Source: Selaginella moellendorffii
Lineage: Eukaryota; Streptophyta; Lycopodiopsida; Selaginellales; Selaginellaceae
Direction of reading: 5' to 3'
Length of the DNA: 64,000 nt
Assembly (NCBI RefSeq): GCF_000143415.4
Contig: NW_003314302.1
Span: 18,065-82,064 of the forward strand
Every line of letters begins with the position of its first letter. The first letter of the stretch is position 1. Below the pieces are notes generated by a model that ran no database searches, was not told the origin of the DNA, and worked only from the letters and a program-made list of their open reading frames with translations. Of this stretch, positions 23,128-34,248 are shown in pieces. Position numbers and translations under genes: made by a program.

Positions 23128-23786
23128 CTAGCTTTCCATCGCTTTGGATTCCTGCTCCACGGAGACTTTCACCTTCATCTTCTCCTTGGGGAGAGTCAAG
23201 CTTGGCTCCTCTAGCAGCGCTGTTGGAGCCTTGACGAGGTGAATTCCTTGCTGGAGCTCAGCTAGATCTTCCCTGCGTTGTTGGGTCTTCTTGCCTCTCA
23301 TCCTGTTAGCGAGAGTTCTTAGTCCTGGATGATGAGAAAAAGAAAGAAAACAAACCTGTTCTTCCAGAACTGAGCTTCTCGTTCCTCTCTCGTCTCACTG
23401 ATCTTCTTCATTGCCTTGACAGTATCCTCCACAACGTTTCGATCGTATCGTTCCGGCCTATTTCTTTTCCTCTCAAGCTCAAATGTAGTGTCCTATTAAA
23501 CCATGTGAGAAGTGACGAAAGGAAAACAGACAATACCTGTGGCAATTCCTTGCCGTGGAGCTTGCGATAGATCTTCGTCCACTTCACCTTGCGAGGATTT
23601 CTCTTCATCTTGAAATTCTTGTGGCACTTGGAGCGGCAGAATCGAAAGATCTAAGAGCCAGCGATTTTATATTTCGCGAGAAATCTGTGATCGAAGCGCT
23701 CATACCTTGGCATCGTTGCGCACATACATCATGCCGTGGCCTGGATAGATCGTGGAGGAGCAAAACCAGCATTTCTCGAGCCTCAT
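23128..23786 (-). CDS. RLP24: RLP24, ribosome biogenesis protein of the L24e family
   Basis: RLP24 holds the L24e position on pre-60S particles and recruits the AAA-ATPase that releases it in the cytoplasm. Four exons are inferred: 23786-23706, 23650-23537, 23492-23356 and 23327-23128, about 177 residues. The N-terminus [18 protein letters not shown] plus [20 protein letters not shown] forms the C4 zinc finger (CxxC, then CxxxC). [17 protein letters not shown] and [12 protein letters not shown] are family-diagnostic and separate it from ribosomal L24 itself. The basic tail [16 protein letters not shown] is typical. The start codon is 192 bp from that of the divergent MON2 gene. Confidence 0.95.
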
Positions 23787-23978
23787 GGCGCCGAGACGCC
23801 GATAAACCCTAAACGCACGGACGAGTGGAATATACCCTCCTCTCGAGCCCTAAGTTTTTGGCTTGGAGAGATGGGGGATTGCGAGCATTGGAGCGCGCAT
23901 TCGCGGATCTGCTAGATTTCTGGGATCTGGAGTGATTTCTCAATGCAAATGCGCGCGGAGGAGTGTTCTTGACAAAGA
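23787..23978. promoter_or_regulatory. shared divergent promoter of RLP24 and MON2, with telobox
   Basis: A 192-bp head-to-head space. AAACCCTAAA at 23804-23813 lies 18 bp upstream of the RLP24 ATG, a typical location in ribosome-assembly genes. Confidence 0.55.
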
Positions 23979-26900
23979 ATGGCGCTGGCAGCTGCCTTGG
24001 AGGCGGATTTGCGAGCTCTCTCGGCGGAAGCTCGACGCAAGTACCCGGCAGTGAAGGATGCAGCTGAGCACGCAATTCTTAAGGTGAGTGATGGCAAATT
24101 CTTGCGTTTGATCCGTGCGTATGCGATATTTCCAGCTGCGAACGATCACTGATCCCAGCCAAATCTCTCGAAACGATGATGTTCTCCGGCTCTACATGCT
24201 TGCCTGTGATACCAGGAACGTCAAGCTCAGCATTTTGGGACTCTCGTGCCTACAAAAGCTCTTGGCTCACGACGCGGTACCTCCTTTGGCGTTCCCACAA
24301 ATTCTTGAGACCTTGCAAGAGGTAGATTGGCCGTTTTTCATTCCTTTAGTGTAGTTCTAACGAGACGTTTGTGTTTTTTATTTCTCTTCTTCTTCTTTTG
24401 CCTTTGCAGCATTGTGAGATAAATGATGAAATTCTCCAGCTGAAAACTTTGCAAACAATTCTCACTATCCTTCAATCGAAGCTCCATCCAGGAGACGAGG
24501 TAAGTACGTATCCTCCTGTTTAACTTACAGTTTTTGCTTTGCTTTTGTAGAATAGTATGTCAATCCTTCTTGGTCTTTGCCTCGGCTTACTTGGTAAGAG
24601 TCGCAATCCTGATTCCGTCCAAAGGTAAGCGTGAGACTCTCTCAGTCGTAACCGAAGTGTTTTTTTTCACTCTTTCTCAGTACTGCGGCTGCGACTCTAC
24701 GTCAGGCTATAGCACTGATATTTGAACGTGTGGTTTATGCGGAAGATTTGCCTGCGCAGAAGGGTACGTCAAGCAGGCGGCCATCACGCTCGAACTCGGT
24801 TTCCGGAGATGTTAGTCGCAGCATGATGACAGCCAAGTAAGTACCTCAAATCTAGTTTGCTCACATAATGGAAGGAATGAACGCGTACTATCCACAATAA
24901 CGTAGGACTGAGGAAACTGCTCCTGGTTCCAGCTCGGAATCCAGAGTTTTTATGACGCAAGAAGGCCGGCTTGGGCTCAAGCTTTTTGAAGATCTAACGT
25001 CACTTGCGGCTGGTGGCCAGGTAGTGCTTTTGTTTTATACTGAACTTTATAAGAGATTGACTGGTGTCTTTTTTTACTCCAGGCAAAGTGGCTTTCTTTT
25101 CACTCCCTTCAACGAACATTCGCTTTTGACATGCTTGAGTGAGTATGATTGTTTTATTTAAATTGAGATTTTAACCAATTTGTCCCTCCTCAGCTATGTT
25201 CTTTCCAACTACATCTCGCTTTTCAAAAATATCCGACCCTATCAAGAGGTGGGATTTTCTGTTGTCAAACACGCAATTAATTGAAATTCTGCAGGTTCTT
25301 CGCAACCAAGTCTGCTCATTGCTAGCTACGTCTTTGAGAACGACAACAGGGGTTAGTGTTTCTATTGAAGTCCAAATGTTTTGACACTTGAATTGTAGGC
25401 TGAAGGTGAACCGCACTTTCGGCGAATCATATTGAGAGCTGTTGCTAATGTCATTAGACTATACAGTTCAATTGTGTTGGCGGAATGTGAGGTGCACTTC
25501 AATTGCCTTGGTTGTCTTCGTGTTGATTTTAAACTCGCAGGTTTTTGTGAGCTTTCTTGTGAAGAGTACGGATGCAAGTTTACCGTCATGGCATCGAATT
25601 ATGGTGCTTGAGATCTTACGTGTATGTCTCGCATTTGATTTTCTTTCACAATAACAGTCTGTCTCCTTTTTTTTTCTTCTTCTTTTTTGAGCAGGGGTTT
25701 TGCATTGAAGCAAGAATTTTGTGCTTTCTCTTCGAAACTTTTGATATGTACGTAGATTTCTTACTTCCTTACTGTTGTTTAACACTTCTTTGTGCAGGCA
25801 GCCTGAAAACTCGAATGTTGTTGGGGCCATGGTGAAGGCGCTATCGCGCATTGTCATCAGCATGCAGGTTTGTTATGCAGGCGCCTCTTATATGAATAAC
25901 GTTTCCATTTGCAATAGGCACATGATAACGAAGAAAGCTGGGCTGCCGTGTCGGGTATGTTCAACAGCAAAGCTAAAGGTAATGCGGTGTGACTTTCAAA
26001 TTTATGTCTAATTTGTTTTACATTAGGTGTTGAGTGGTCTTTGGATAACGATGTGAGTGGAGCTGCTATAGCAATTGTCAGTGAAGCGCATGCGATCACT
26101 TTAGCTGTCGAAGGTCTTCTAGGAGTTGTTTTTACGGTAGCCACGCTGACGGATGAAGCATCGGAGTCAGGAGAGGTACAAATTGCTGAGTTCTTAAATA
26201 CTTTATCGCATGTTGTTTCAGGTTGCCAGTCCAAGATGTGAAAATCCAAACTCTTCTGTTATAGTAATACGTGGAGGTCCATATGCGACGCTCTGCATTG
26301 CAATGGTGAACGCACTGTGGCGTACGCTTCTAGAAGCTCTATCCCTGGTTCTTTCTAGGTCTGTTTCATTGCTCTATTGAGGCAAGCTTCTACTTATTTC
26401 TGCTAATAATTATCAGGTGCCAGGGAGAGGCTTTAGTGCTGGAAATTTTAAAGGCCTACCAAGCGTTTACGCAGGTTTGAAATCAGTTGGCCATTGCATT
26501 TTTTGGACTTCACTTTTCCTAGGCATGTGGAGTGCTTCGCATCGTTGAACCTCGAGATGCTTTCCTTTCTTCTCTATGCAAGTTCACTATCGCACAACCA
26601 GTTGAACTAGAAAAAGCTACGAGGTAATGGATGGGTGGCTGCAGGCACAACGCAAATTGATTGGTTCTTGCTATGTGTTTATTAGTGGAGGACATCTCAT
26701 TCCGTTGATTCCTCTGACACCCGCTGCCTTAAAACGCTCCGAACCACCTGCAGAACCGCGAGAGAGTGTAGTTTTGACACCGAAAAACGTCCAAGTAAGT
26801 TTCTAAGTTCCTGGCCTCCGCCACGATTCCTAACGCTTTTTGCAGGCTTTGAGAACGCTTTTTAATGTCGCGCATCGGCTTGACAATGTTCTTGATTCGT

Positions 26901-29900
26901 CTTGGATACTGGTATTGCTCTATCCAAAGTCTACGTCGTAAGGACGTGGAATTATTATTATTATTTTTGCAGGTTTTGGAAACTTTAGCGGCCCTGGACC
27001 GTGTCATTCACTCCCCACATGCAACAACACAGGTCCGTGTGAATTTAAAAACAGAATACGTATGCGTTATGCGAACATGCTTACGGCAACTTTAGGAAAT
27101 TTCAACTGTCGTTCCTCGGATTACTCGTGATCAAGGAAGTCAGTCAAGTGATTTCAACATTTTATCAACTCTAGATGCTCAGGTACGCGAAGCATTGATA
27201 AAAGGACTAATAAGTTGTCTCTCTTGTTAGCTTTTTGAAAGCTCCGGCATTATGAGTACTCCCGCCGTCCGTTCGCTACTTGCGGGACTTATGGAAGTCT
27301 CAAGCAATGGAGTTCAGGGGTTAACAACAGGCCTTGGCCTTGCTGGCACCAGTTCTGGTCCGAGAACTCCAGGGGCACAAGGACAGCAAACAGGATCAAA
27401 AATGTTTGCAGTTGAACGCATGATAACAGTACTTATGAACAATGTGCACAGTAAGCTCGGTTTTTAATTTGGACTCGTTTCTTAACTGGTATTCAGGGGC
27501 GCACGTGTTTTGGGAGGAACTGACTGACCACTTTATCAAGGTCCGTCTTTGGCATGTTTTTGCCTATCTCATTTTGTCTATACGCAGCTGGCAGAGCACG
27601 AAAGTTCTCAAGTTCGTACTGTGGCTCTGGATGCGCTCGATAGATCAATATGTGCTGTATTGGCGTGTGATCAAGTGCGTCAAGACGCAGCTGATGATCC
27701 CTCGACACTGAGAAAAGACGCTTTTGAATGTGCGGTCATACTACCGATCAAGACTTTATTCGATAATTGTCAAAAGGATGAAGTTCAGTCAAGTTCCTTG
27801 AAGATCTTGCTGCATCTTTTGGAGGTACATGTTTCCTCACCTCTGTGTTTATTGATTTAAAGTTGTGCAGAGGCATGGTGAAAAGCTGCATCACAGCTGG
27901 CCTGATATATTGGACCTGTTAAGGTGAGCATTTATGGCGCCAATCAGCTAAGCTCGTGGTGTTATTCTTACCAGATCAGTAGCCAATACTTGTGACAAGG
28001 AGTTAGTGCCACTTGGTTTCCAGGTTTGTGACTGAACCACTTGATCGTTTATGTTCCTAATATTGTTGTGGCAGAGTTTGCAAGTTATCCTGAATGACTG
28101 TCTCATGTCAATACCTTCGACTGCTATGGACATGTACGGCTTTGTCTCACAGTTTTCAGTGTTTGAAGTAAAATCTCATCGCAGGTGTGTGGACGTTGCT
28201 GCCGCATATGGAGCACAGAAGACGGATATTAATATTAGTCTGACTTCTGTAGGTCTCTTATGGGCAACATCAGATTTTTTTGCGAGAGGTGTCAACCATG
28301 AAATTCAAGAAACAGAAGATCGGAACGTAGGATCAGCTACATCCGGAAGAAAGGACCTGGATTGTGATACGCTGCTTCTCGCAGTGCTTGGTGTTATACA
28401 AAAGCTTGGGACAGATGATAGGCCGGAGGTAATTCTTTCAGGAGGTTTTTGTTTAACACTTGAGCATATTGTGTAGGTCCGGAATTCAGCAATCCGCACT
28501 CTTTTTCAATCTGTGAGCAGTCATGGCCACAGGTTCTCAGGGGATTTGTGGGACAATTGTTTGTGGATTTTGATCTTTCCACTGGTAGAAACAGTTCGAC
28601 ACCTAGTAAGCGTTTTTGCTAGCCATGTTTTTTGTGATTTCATTCATGTTTTCATACGGTCAGGCGGCAAACTCTTCAAAGGAAGAGTCGGTTGGAAAGG
28701 AGTTGGGAATGCATGGTGGCAAACCAGTTCACATGCTCGTACATCACAGGTATTGGCATCTACCTGTGAACTTGTCAGACGATGCGGATTTTTGAAACAG
28801 TCGAAATACCGCTCAAAAGCAATGGGATGAGAGCTTGGTGCTTGTTTTAAATGGACTAGGACGCCTACTAAAACCTTTTCTACATTTGTTCCAAACTCTA
28901 GATCAATTTGGAGAAGGTATGATATAAACAGCTTGTGATTTCACTCATCATCTTTGTCTTCTTTTCAGCATGGACGACGATATTACTATTTGGACAGGAA
29001 AGTATCGTTAATGGCAGCAAGGAAGTAGCCCTTGCAGCAATTAGTACGTTACAAACAATTGTCGTGGCTTATGCATCTAAGGTATTATTCTGTTCTTAGT
29101 AATCAAATATTGCAAGTCGCCTCTTGTTTCCTACAGGGAAGCGTGGGCATGGACTATTTCAAGACTGCATTCAACACCTACGAAAAGATTGTTTATAATG
29201 TGTGCCATTCAAGCAGCAAGGTTATGGCCAAGGCAAAACAAGAGCTACTTCAAAGTCTTGGTACGCAATCGTTTGTTCGATGTTATAAAAAACTGTTTTC
29301 TTTTTCTTTCTCTCAGCCGAAGTTTATGTGCAAGGATATAAAATGTTTGATCAGTCTACATATTTACGCCTTCTAGCTCTAACAGACCTGCTATCACGTA
29401 ATCCCGTGAATTCAAGCGATGGTTCTGCCGCTGGTCGAGTAAGCATCCTTTTGTGATAAGATGTAAAGGTTTTGTGCTTATGGTACTCATGATCAGGGCG
29501 GAATTCCTCAAGTTCAGAGGACATCTCTTGAAGTTCTCCCCACTATAAAACCACTCGATGCGACCCTTGCACCAATGTGGCCATCGTATTTCCAGCAACT
29601 CGTATCATATTTACCAGGTGGTGAACAATGCGAACACTGTAAGCTGGGTGAAGAGATTTATACAAAACAGCAAACTTTGGAGTCCGCTCTCAGCAAGCTT
29701 CCTAGCTCCAAGTGTAGCACAACGAACGGGCAGCAAGAAAACATCTCACAAGGATTTTCAGAAAAAGTTGCGGATATCCTCGTCGATCTGTACAAACTTA
29801 TGCCATCTGATAGTAAGGAACTTGTTCTTCCTGACATTATTGGGGGGCTTGGAAGGTACGTCCTCGTCTGTTTTCAACAGTGTAGTTTGCTAATATATTT

Positions 29901-31037
29901 TCAGGTGTATGGCAATGAGGCGAGACTTTCCAGACGCCGGTATATGGAGAACAGCCGTCAAAGCTTACAATCGGATCCTACAGGACGAGTTCAGCCCCGA
30001 GGCCTCTGGAAAGGACAGGATAAGTACTGTCAGAGCTCACGTATGGAAGGAGTTGATCGAGACATACGAGAACTTTTTAGTAGGCACCTGCGGTCGAGCA
30101 GTTGTGCTTCCCTCTGGCGAACCTGCGGCAGAAGCTCTGAAAGCGGACGAAAGCTTAGAGGCTTGCATGCTCGACGTTTTGTCTGAGAAAGTTTTTGCGT
30201 GTTGCGAAGATGCTCCGGAAGATGTCATCTCGAGATTCATCGATCTCATTGATCGCTGCGCTGCTCGAACGTGTGCATTATCTCTGGAGAGTGCTGCTCT
30301 TCTGCCTCACAATTGCGGGAGGTTTTCCTTGTTGTGTCTTCAAAAGCTCTTTCACATATGCAGGTATTGTAGCTATTATACTTGGATTGGCCGACGATGG
30401 TTTTTCCCCCCTTTTTTTGTTGTGCAGCTGTGGCGATGAAGGTCTAGTGAATCCTTCAAGGATCGCTGTGAGTAGGATGGCTCTTCCAGTTTTGATGGGA
30501 CGATGCAACGTAATCATCCGCCAGTTTTCGTTCGACGAGAAACTTAATGGTAAGTTGATTTTCATTTACCTGGTATGAAGTTCTTTTTGATACTGATTGT
30601 GTGATTTAGAAGGGGCTTTGTTACCAAGCGTGCGAAAAGAGGAGATGTACTGCGTGCTCGAGGAACTCTCGAGATTAGTACTTCATCCACTGACCGCGAC
30701 TACTCTCAAGCCATCTAGGAATCAGCTGGCGGGAACAACACAAAAGCGAAAGCTGTCCACCATTAGAGACTCTTTATCTGTTTCCAATGGCTCCGAGCAA
30801 GGAGCTTCTGAGCGTGCTCACTTGCTGTTACTCTATTCACCTCTTTGTGATCTGGTAACTTCAAGGTAAGGATTTACTTCTGTTTTTTCTTTGCAGCATC
30901 TAATCCTGGGAAGAAATCATTTTAGAGACGACAAAATCCGGGAGTCTCTCCAAGTGCTGCTCCGGCTTGTTGGCCGTGAGTTTGGCGTTATCCAGGATGA
31001 TCAAACTCAAAGCGACCTGCAACACAAAGATACGTGA
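23979..31037 (+). CDS. MON2: MON2 homologue (large Arf-GEF-related endosome/Golgi trafficking protein)
   Basis: MON2 is a Sec7-family relative without a catalytic Sec7 domain. It works in Golgi/late-endosome traffic. The gene runs over 7 kb with roughly 30 short exons. The start MALAAALEADLRALSAEARR and DAAEHAILKLRT are the DCB domain. HFRRIILRAVANVIRLYSS and AAVSGMFNSKAKGVEWSL lie in the HUS/central region. FAGLLMEVSSNG-like repeats and VRHLAANSSKEESVGKE mark later parts. LPGGEQCEHCKLGEEIYTKQ and GRCMAMRRDFPDAGIWRTAV belong to the Mon2 C-terminal domain. The protein ends EFGVIQDDQTQSDLQHKDT (TGA 31035-31037). No stop was seen in exons that I joined, but not every one of the splices was checked. 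The exon/intron count is an estimate. Confidence 0.88.
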
Positions 31038-31199
31038 ATCTTAAAAGCAGTTTTGGTAGTTCATTTAACGTCTCGAGAAGGAAATTCAGATAAGCTGATT
31101 GAACGAGCGCATTTTCCATGGTGGATCATGCGAAATGTGTTTCCTCGGTGCCACGTGTGAAGTGAACGGCGAGTACTTATTTAAGCGGTGCCTTTGATC

Positions 31200-31599
31200 A
31201 TGCTTCTCCAGAAGATGGGACTCCAGACGGCCTCTTTGATCGTTTTCCTCTTGGTGGTTTCAGTGGGTATGCATCCTTCTGTGTTTTCCTCGTTTGTTTA
31301 GTTCCTTTGCCCATTCTGCTGATCTTTGCTCTGCTTGTTTCAGCGTGCTCGGGACACTCCCTGCGAGTTGAAAATGCCGGTAAGCAAGGGCTTCTTTTTC
31401 AGGATTTTCATTCCAAGACGAGCCTCAAGTTTAGATTCTTCTTGCAGGAAGTAGCAAAGTGTGTCCGCTGTTTTGCAACCTCGACTTGAAAGTAGTGTGC
31501 GGCAACAAAGAACTCGACGGTGCGTGTTACAATTGCTGCAACTTACCAGATGGATGCCGCTTCGTCAATCCAAATGGCACCACTGCCGCCTGCTCGTAG
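31200..31599 (+). CDS. small secreted cysteine-rich protein, potato type II proteinase inhibitor (PIN2)-like
   Basis: PIN2 proteins inhibit serine proteases and act in defence. Three exons (31200-31266, 31344-31379, 31448-31599) give 84 residues. Residues 1-26 form a hydrophobic signal peptide (LIVFLLVVSVACS). The mature part has eight cysteines in the spacing CPLFC, VVC, ACYNCC, DGC, AAC, the order seen in the PIN2 repeat. The piece YNCCNLPDGCRF and the following NPNGTTAAC align with its C-terminal half. Only one repeat is present, while many seed-plant members have several. Both introns are GT-AG and split codons cleanly. An upstream ATG five codons before MGLQT was taken as start; the second Met is possible. 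AATAAA occurs about 100 bp after the stop. The family call is from cysteine pattern only. Confidence 0.75.
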
Positions 31600-31699
31600 C
31601 TTCTAGCGGTCTCTAACAAAAGAAAATCAAGAGAAGAACAAGTTTTGAAGCCTTGATCTTTGATAAGGAGGAGCTCCATTTTCCTCCTCTTTCAAAGTC

Positions 31700-31705
31700 A
31701 ATAAA
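31700..31705 (+). promoter_or_regulatory. polyadenylation signal of the PIN2-like gene
   Basis: AATAAA about 100 bp after the stop codon, at normal plant distance. Confidence 0.5.
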
Positions 31706-31781
31706 GCTGCCTTTGGAAGGAGTGTAGTCTAAATTCTAAGCTGTGTGTATGAGTGCAATGAAGCAGAGTTGACCGCTCCGC

Positions 31782-31809
31782 TTTTTAATCGACATATGTC
31801 GATTAAAAA
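31782..31809. repeat. perfect 28-bp palindrome
   Basis: TTTTTAATCGACAT is followed directly by its exact reverse complement ATGTCGATTAAAAA with no loop. It lies about 180 bp after the PIN2-like stop codon. It could be a protein-binding site, a terminator-like hairpin or a relic of a palindromic insertion. Function unknown. Confidence 0.85.
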
Positions 31810-32040
31810 CTGAGTTAGCAGCCAAGTGGTGTAAATAATGTGATGATATGTACATTATTAGATTTTGTGTGCTCGATAAGATACTTGCTGTCTTTCTTGA
31901 AGTATTCTAGCATTTATCAATGCAAGAATTTGAATAAATAAATACAATGCTCTATCCATGAAATTTCCTTCTTTTCTTCGTCGGCTGAAGGTGGCGCAAG
32001 CATTCAGAGCAGGAGTAAAGTCGAGGCATTCACTGATCCA

Positions 32041-32538
32041 TTCGAACATAGCTTTGCTTTGAAACGTGTTCTTGACATATCGCCTCCAGGACACAAGGCT
32101 GTGAAAGCACATCCTGTCGAAAGTCCACTTTGCTGGGTACTTGGGTTTTTTCTTCTTCTTTTTTCACGATCTTCCTCCCATGGCGCCGTCCAATTGGCAA
32201 TGCCCAATGTGGTGGAGATCTCGCCCTTCCGGAGCTTCCACACGGCGGCGCAGCAATCCATTCCCTCCATCCCTGGGGGACATTCGCAATCGCTGGGCCA
32301 CAATCCAGCGGCCAACTGCTTCGCCCAACAGGTTCTCCAGGCTGGGGATCCACTGCTGAGCAAGCGTGCCGTGGAGGTCTCCCTGGATGCGATTGGGAGC
32401 TGCGCGATCGAGAGGGTGATCAAGATTTGGTTGCGGCATGAGGAATTTGGGAGCGTTGGCCCCGTGAGCTCCTCAAATCAGTCACGCGCTCCAGGTAACG
32501 AAAAATTCGCGTTTTGGGGCAAATTGGTGTTCGTCTAG
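32041..32538 (+). CDS. possible first exon(s) of an unassigned protein, edge of repeat block
   Basis: This GC-rich island keeps an open frame of about 159 residues (32059-32538), containing PNVVEISPFRSFHTAAQQ, QVLQAGDPLLSKRAVEVSLD and IERVIKIWLRHEEFG. Overlapping frames on the minus strand are also open, so the strand is not certain. The base composition resembles the genes to the left and not the repeats to the right. A GT-like donor follows at about 32493. No known domain was recognised. It may be a gene whose downstream part was separated by transposon insertions. Confidence 0.35.
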   Translation, partial: FEHSFALKRVLDISPPGHKAVKAHPVESPLCWVLGFFLLLFSRSSSHGAVQLAMPNVVEISPFRSFHTAAQQSIPSIPGGHSQSLGHNPAANCFAQQVLQAGDPLLSKRAVEVSLDAIGSCAIERVIKIWLRHEEFGSVGPVSSSNQSRAPGNEKFAFWGKLVFV

Positions 32539-33287
32539 ATCATTGTTCTTGAGGATCAAGCCTTCATGGTTCGTGAAAAACTCCTCTCTCTTTCTCTCGC
32601 TCGCATTAAATTCCCATCTTAAATCCAAAGCTGGTAGTGACCCATCTGGAGACATTGCTGCCGAGTTGAGTGAAAGAACAAACGGAAATTGTCATTTAGA
32701 AAGTTTACCTTCACATTCATTTGATCAACAATCAGATTGTAGTGAGCAATAAAGACTAAATTGGAGAAAATATCTTTGTGAAATTAATTAATGGCAAAAG
32801 AAGCAATATAAATCTTCTTGTTTAAAGAATATTAAACTCTTCCCAAACAAGAGATCTCCAATACAACTACACATTCTATAAATATGTTGATTACTTAATT
32901 TGCATTACTATAGAAGAGTTATTTAATACTAAAGTAGATAAATTCCCAAATGTTTATTTGCAATTTTCGTGTCTACTATTTAGTTGGAAAATATATAAAT
33001 TTATTTTTTTATAGATACAATTCCACCCCACTATAACTCGTTAAAAAAAAAGAAATTATTTATCTTGAAGATACAACATTACTCTGTCGTGGAATCGTAA
33101 AAACCATATAATCAGTCCAACAGATATACATAGCTTGTTGATGAAATATAAAAGAATTTTATGATGAGAAAAAAATGGTTAACTAGGAATTTCTTACTAA
33201 AACACTAAATGAATTGTTAATCTTAAACACCCTTCCACCATCTGTTGCTTAGGTCTTGGAAATTATACTTCTATATATGATATTTAG
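32539..33287. other. AT-rich transition into the repeat block
   Basis: A composition change occurs near 32.75 kb. The rest is strongly AT-rich, with no gene or recognisable repeat. Confidence 0.5.
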
Positions 33288-33451
33288 ACACTGTATACAT
33301 ATAATTTTATTAGTGTAAATGAGATGTAAAGGCTTATGGATGATATATGTATATAATATATATACATAAATACATACATACATATATATACACATACATA
33401 TACATATGTATACATCTCATTTACACTAATAAAATTATATATATACAGTGT
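33288..33451. mobile_element. MITE-like hairpin element with about 41-bp terminal inverted repeats
   Basis: The left end starts ACACTGTATACATATAATTT (33288 on) and continues to GAGATGTA at 33330. The right end (33411-33451) is its reverse complement with two to three mismatches. Between them lie about 80 bp of TA/CA microsatellite (repeated ACATATATAC-like units). The structure fits a small non-autonomous DNA transposon or a long hairpin. I see no convincing target-site duplication, so the class is not assigned. Confidence 0.6.
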
Positions 33452-33711
33452 TTATATATATGTGTGTGTATGTGTGAATATGGAAATGGAATAAAGAAAT
33501 GTATATATCAATTAGTCCAAAACCCCTAGATTATACATAGAAGTAAATGGTTCAAATTAAAATCAATCCAACAGCTATCAAAATCCCATTATATTAATAT
33601 TAGTATATGGCATTGTAGCCATACACTTAGACTACATATCATTTCTTCTCAGAATGATAGAAAACAATTAAGGTTTTCTCATGGATGGGCTGGGATCAAA
33701 AAAAACAACTA

Positions 33712-34248
33712 TAGAATTCTAAAAGTGAAAGGAAAATATTATTATTTTATTTTTTTATTATTGGCTGGAGAAGGAGTGCAAAATGTCTTGGTGAGCTAGA
33801 GGGAGGAGCTTACTGAGAGCTAGGTGACATTACACCATAGAAATCTAAAACTATAACTTGCAGTGTACATGTTTAAAAGATTATAGTGAGCTATATCTAT
33901 AGAAGGAAAAAGGAAAAGTCCCTTGTAGATTGATCAAACAGATCATTAAAAAGTATTAACTTAGGTGCATCTCCACTGTAGTCATGCAATCAAATTTTGT
34001 GGAAGGGAAGATATATATTTGATTTGCTCCAGCACACAAACAGCACAAACATGCCATTGACCTTACCAATTCGATCATATATACCAAGCAATCACACACA
34101 ATGTTGTGCCATTGAATTCTCGATGACCCTGCCAGCATATACAAGCCTTCCTCACCATTTGAACAAGAAAGACGCTAGACAACAAGCTAGAAATAGTGAA
34201 TGAGAATGAACTTTTAAACGCATTTTATTATAGTCGTAACTACATCAC
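33712..34248 (+). repeat. repeat unit A, copy 1
   Basis: About 535 bp, closely matching 40228-40763 and 56154-56690 in the same orientation. From 33956 to 34203 it aligns without indels (constant offset 6516 to copy 2). Here it ends after ACTACATCAC and abuts the left inverted arm, whereas copies 2 and 3 continue into the cargo gene. Confidence 0.85.

Noticed and set aside
33340-33480. Possible CRISPR-like or satellite array
   Set aside because: It is irregular TA/CA microsatellite inside a hairpin element; no spaced direct repeats, and the genome is a plant nuclear genome.
33956-34203. Overlapping 62- and 68-codon frames repeated at 40472 and 56398
   Set aside because: Their conservation comes from the near-identical repeat A; both strands are open equally and no family resemblance is seen.
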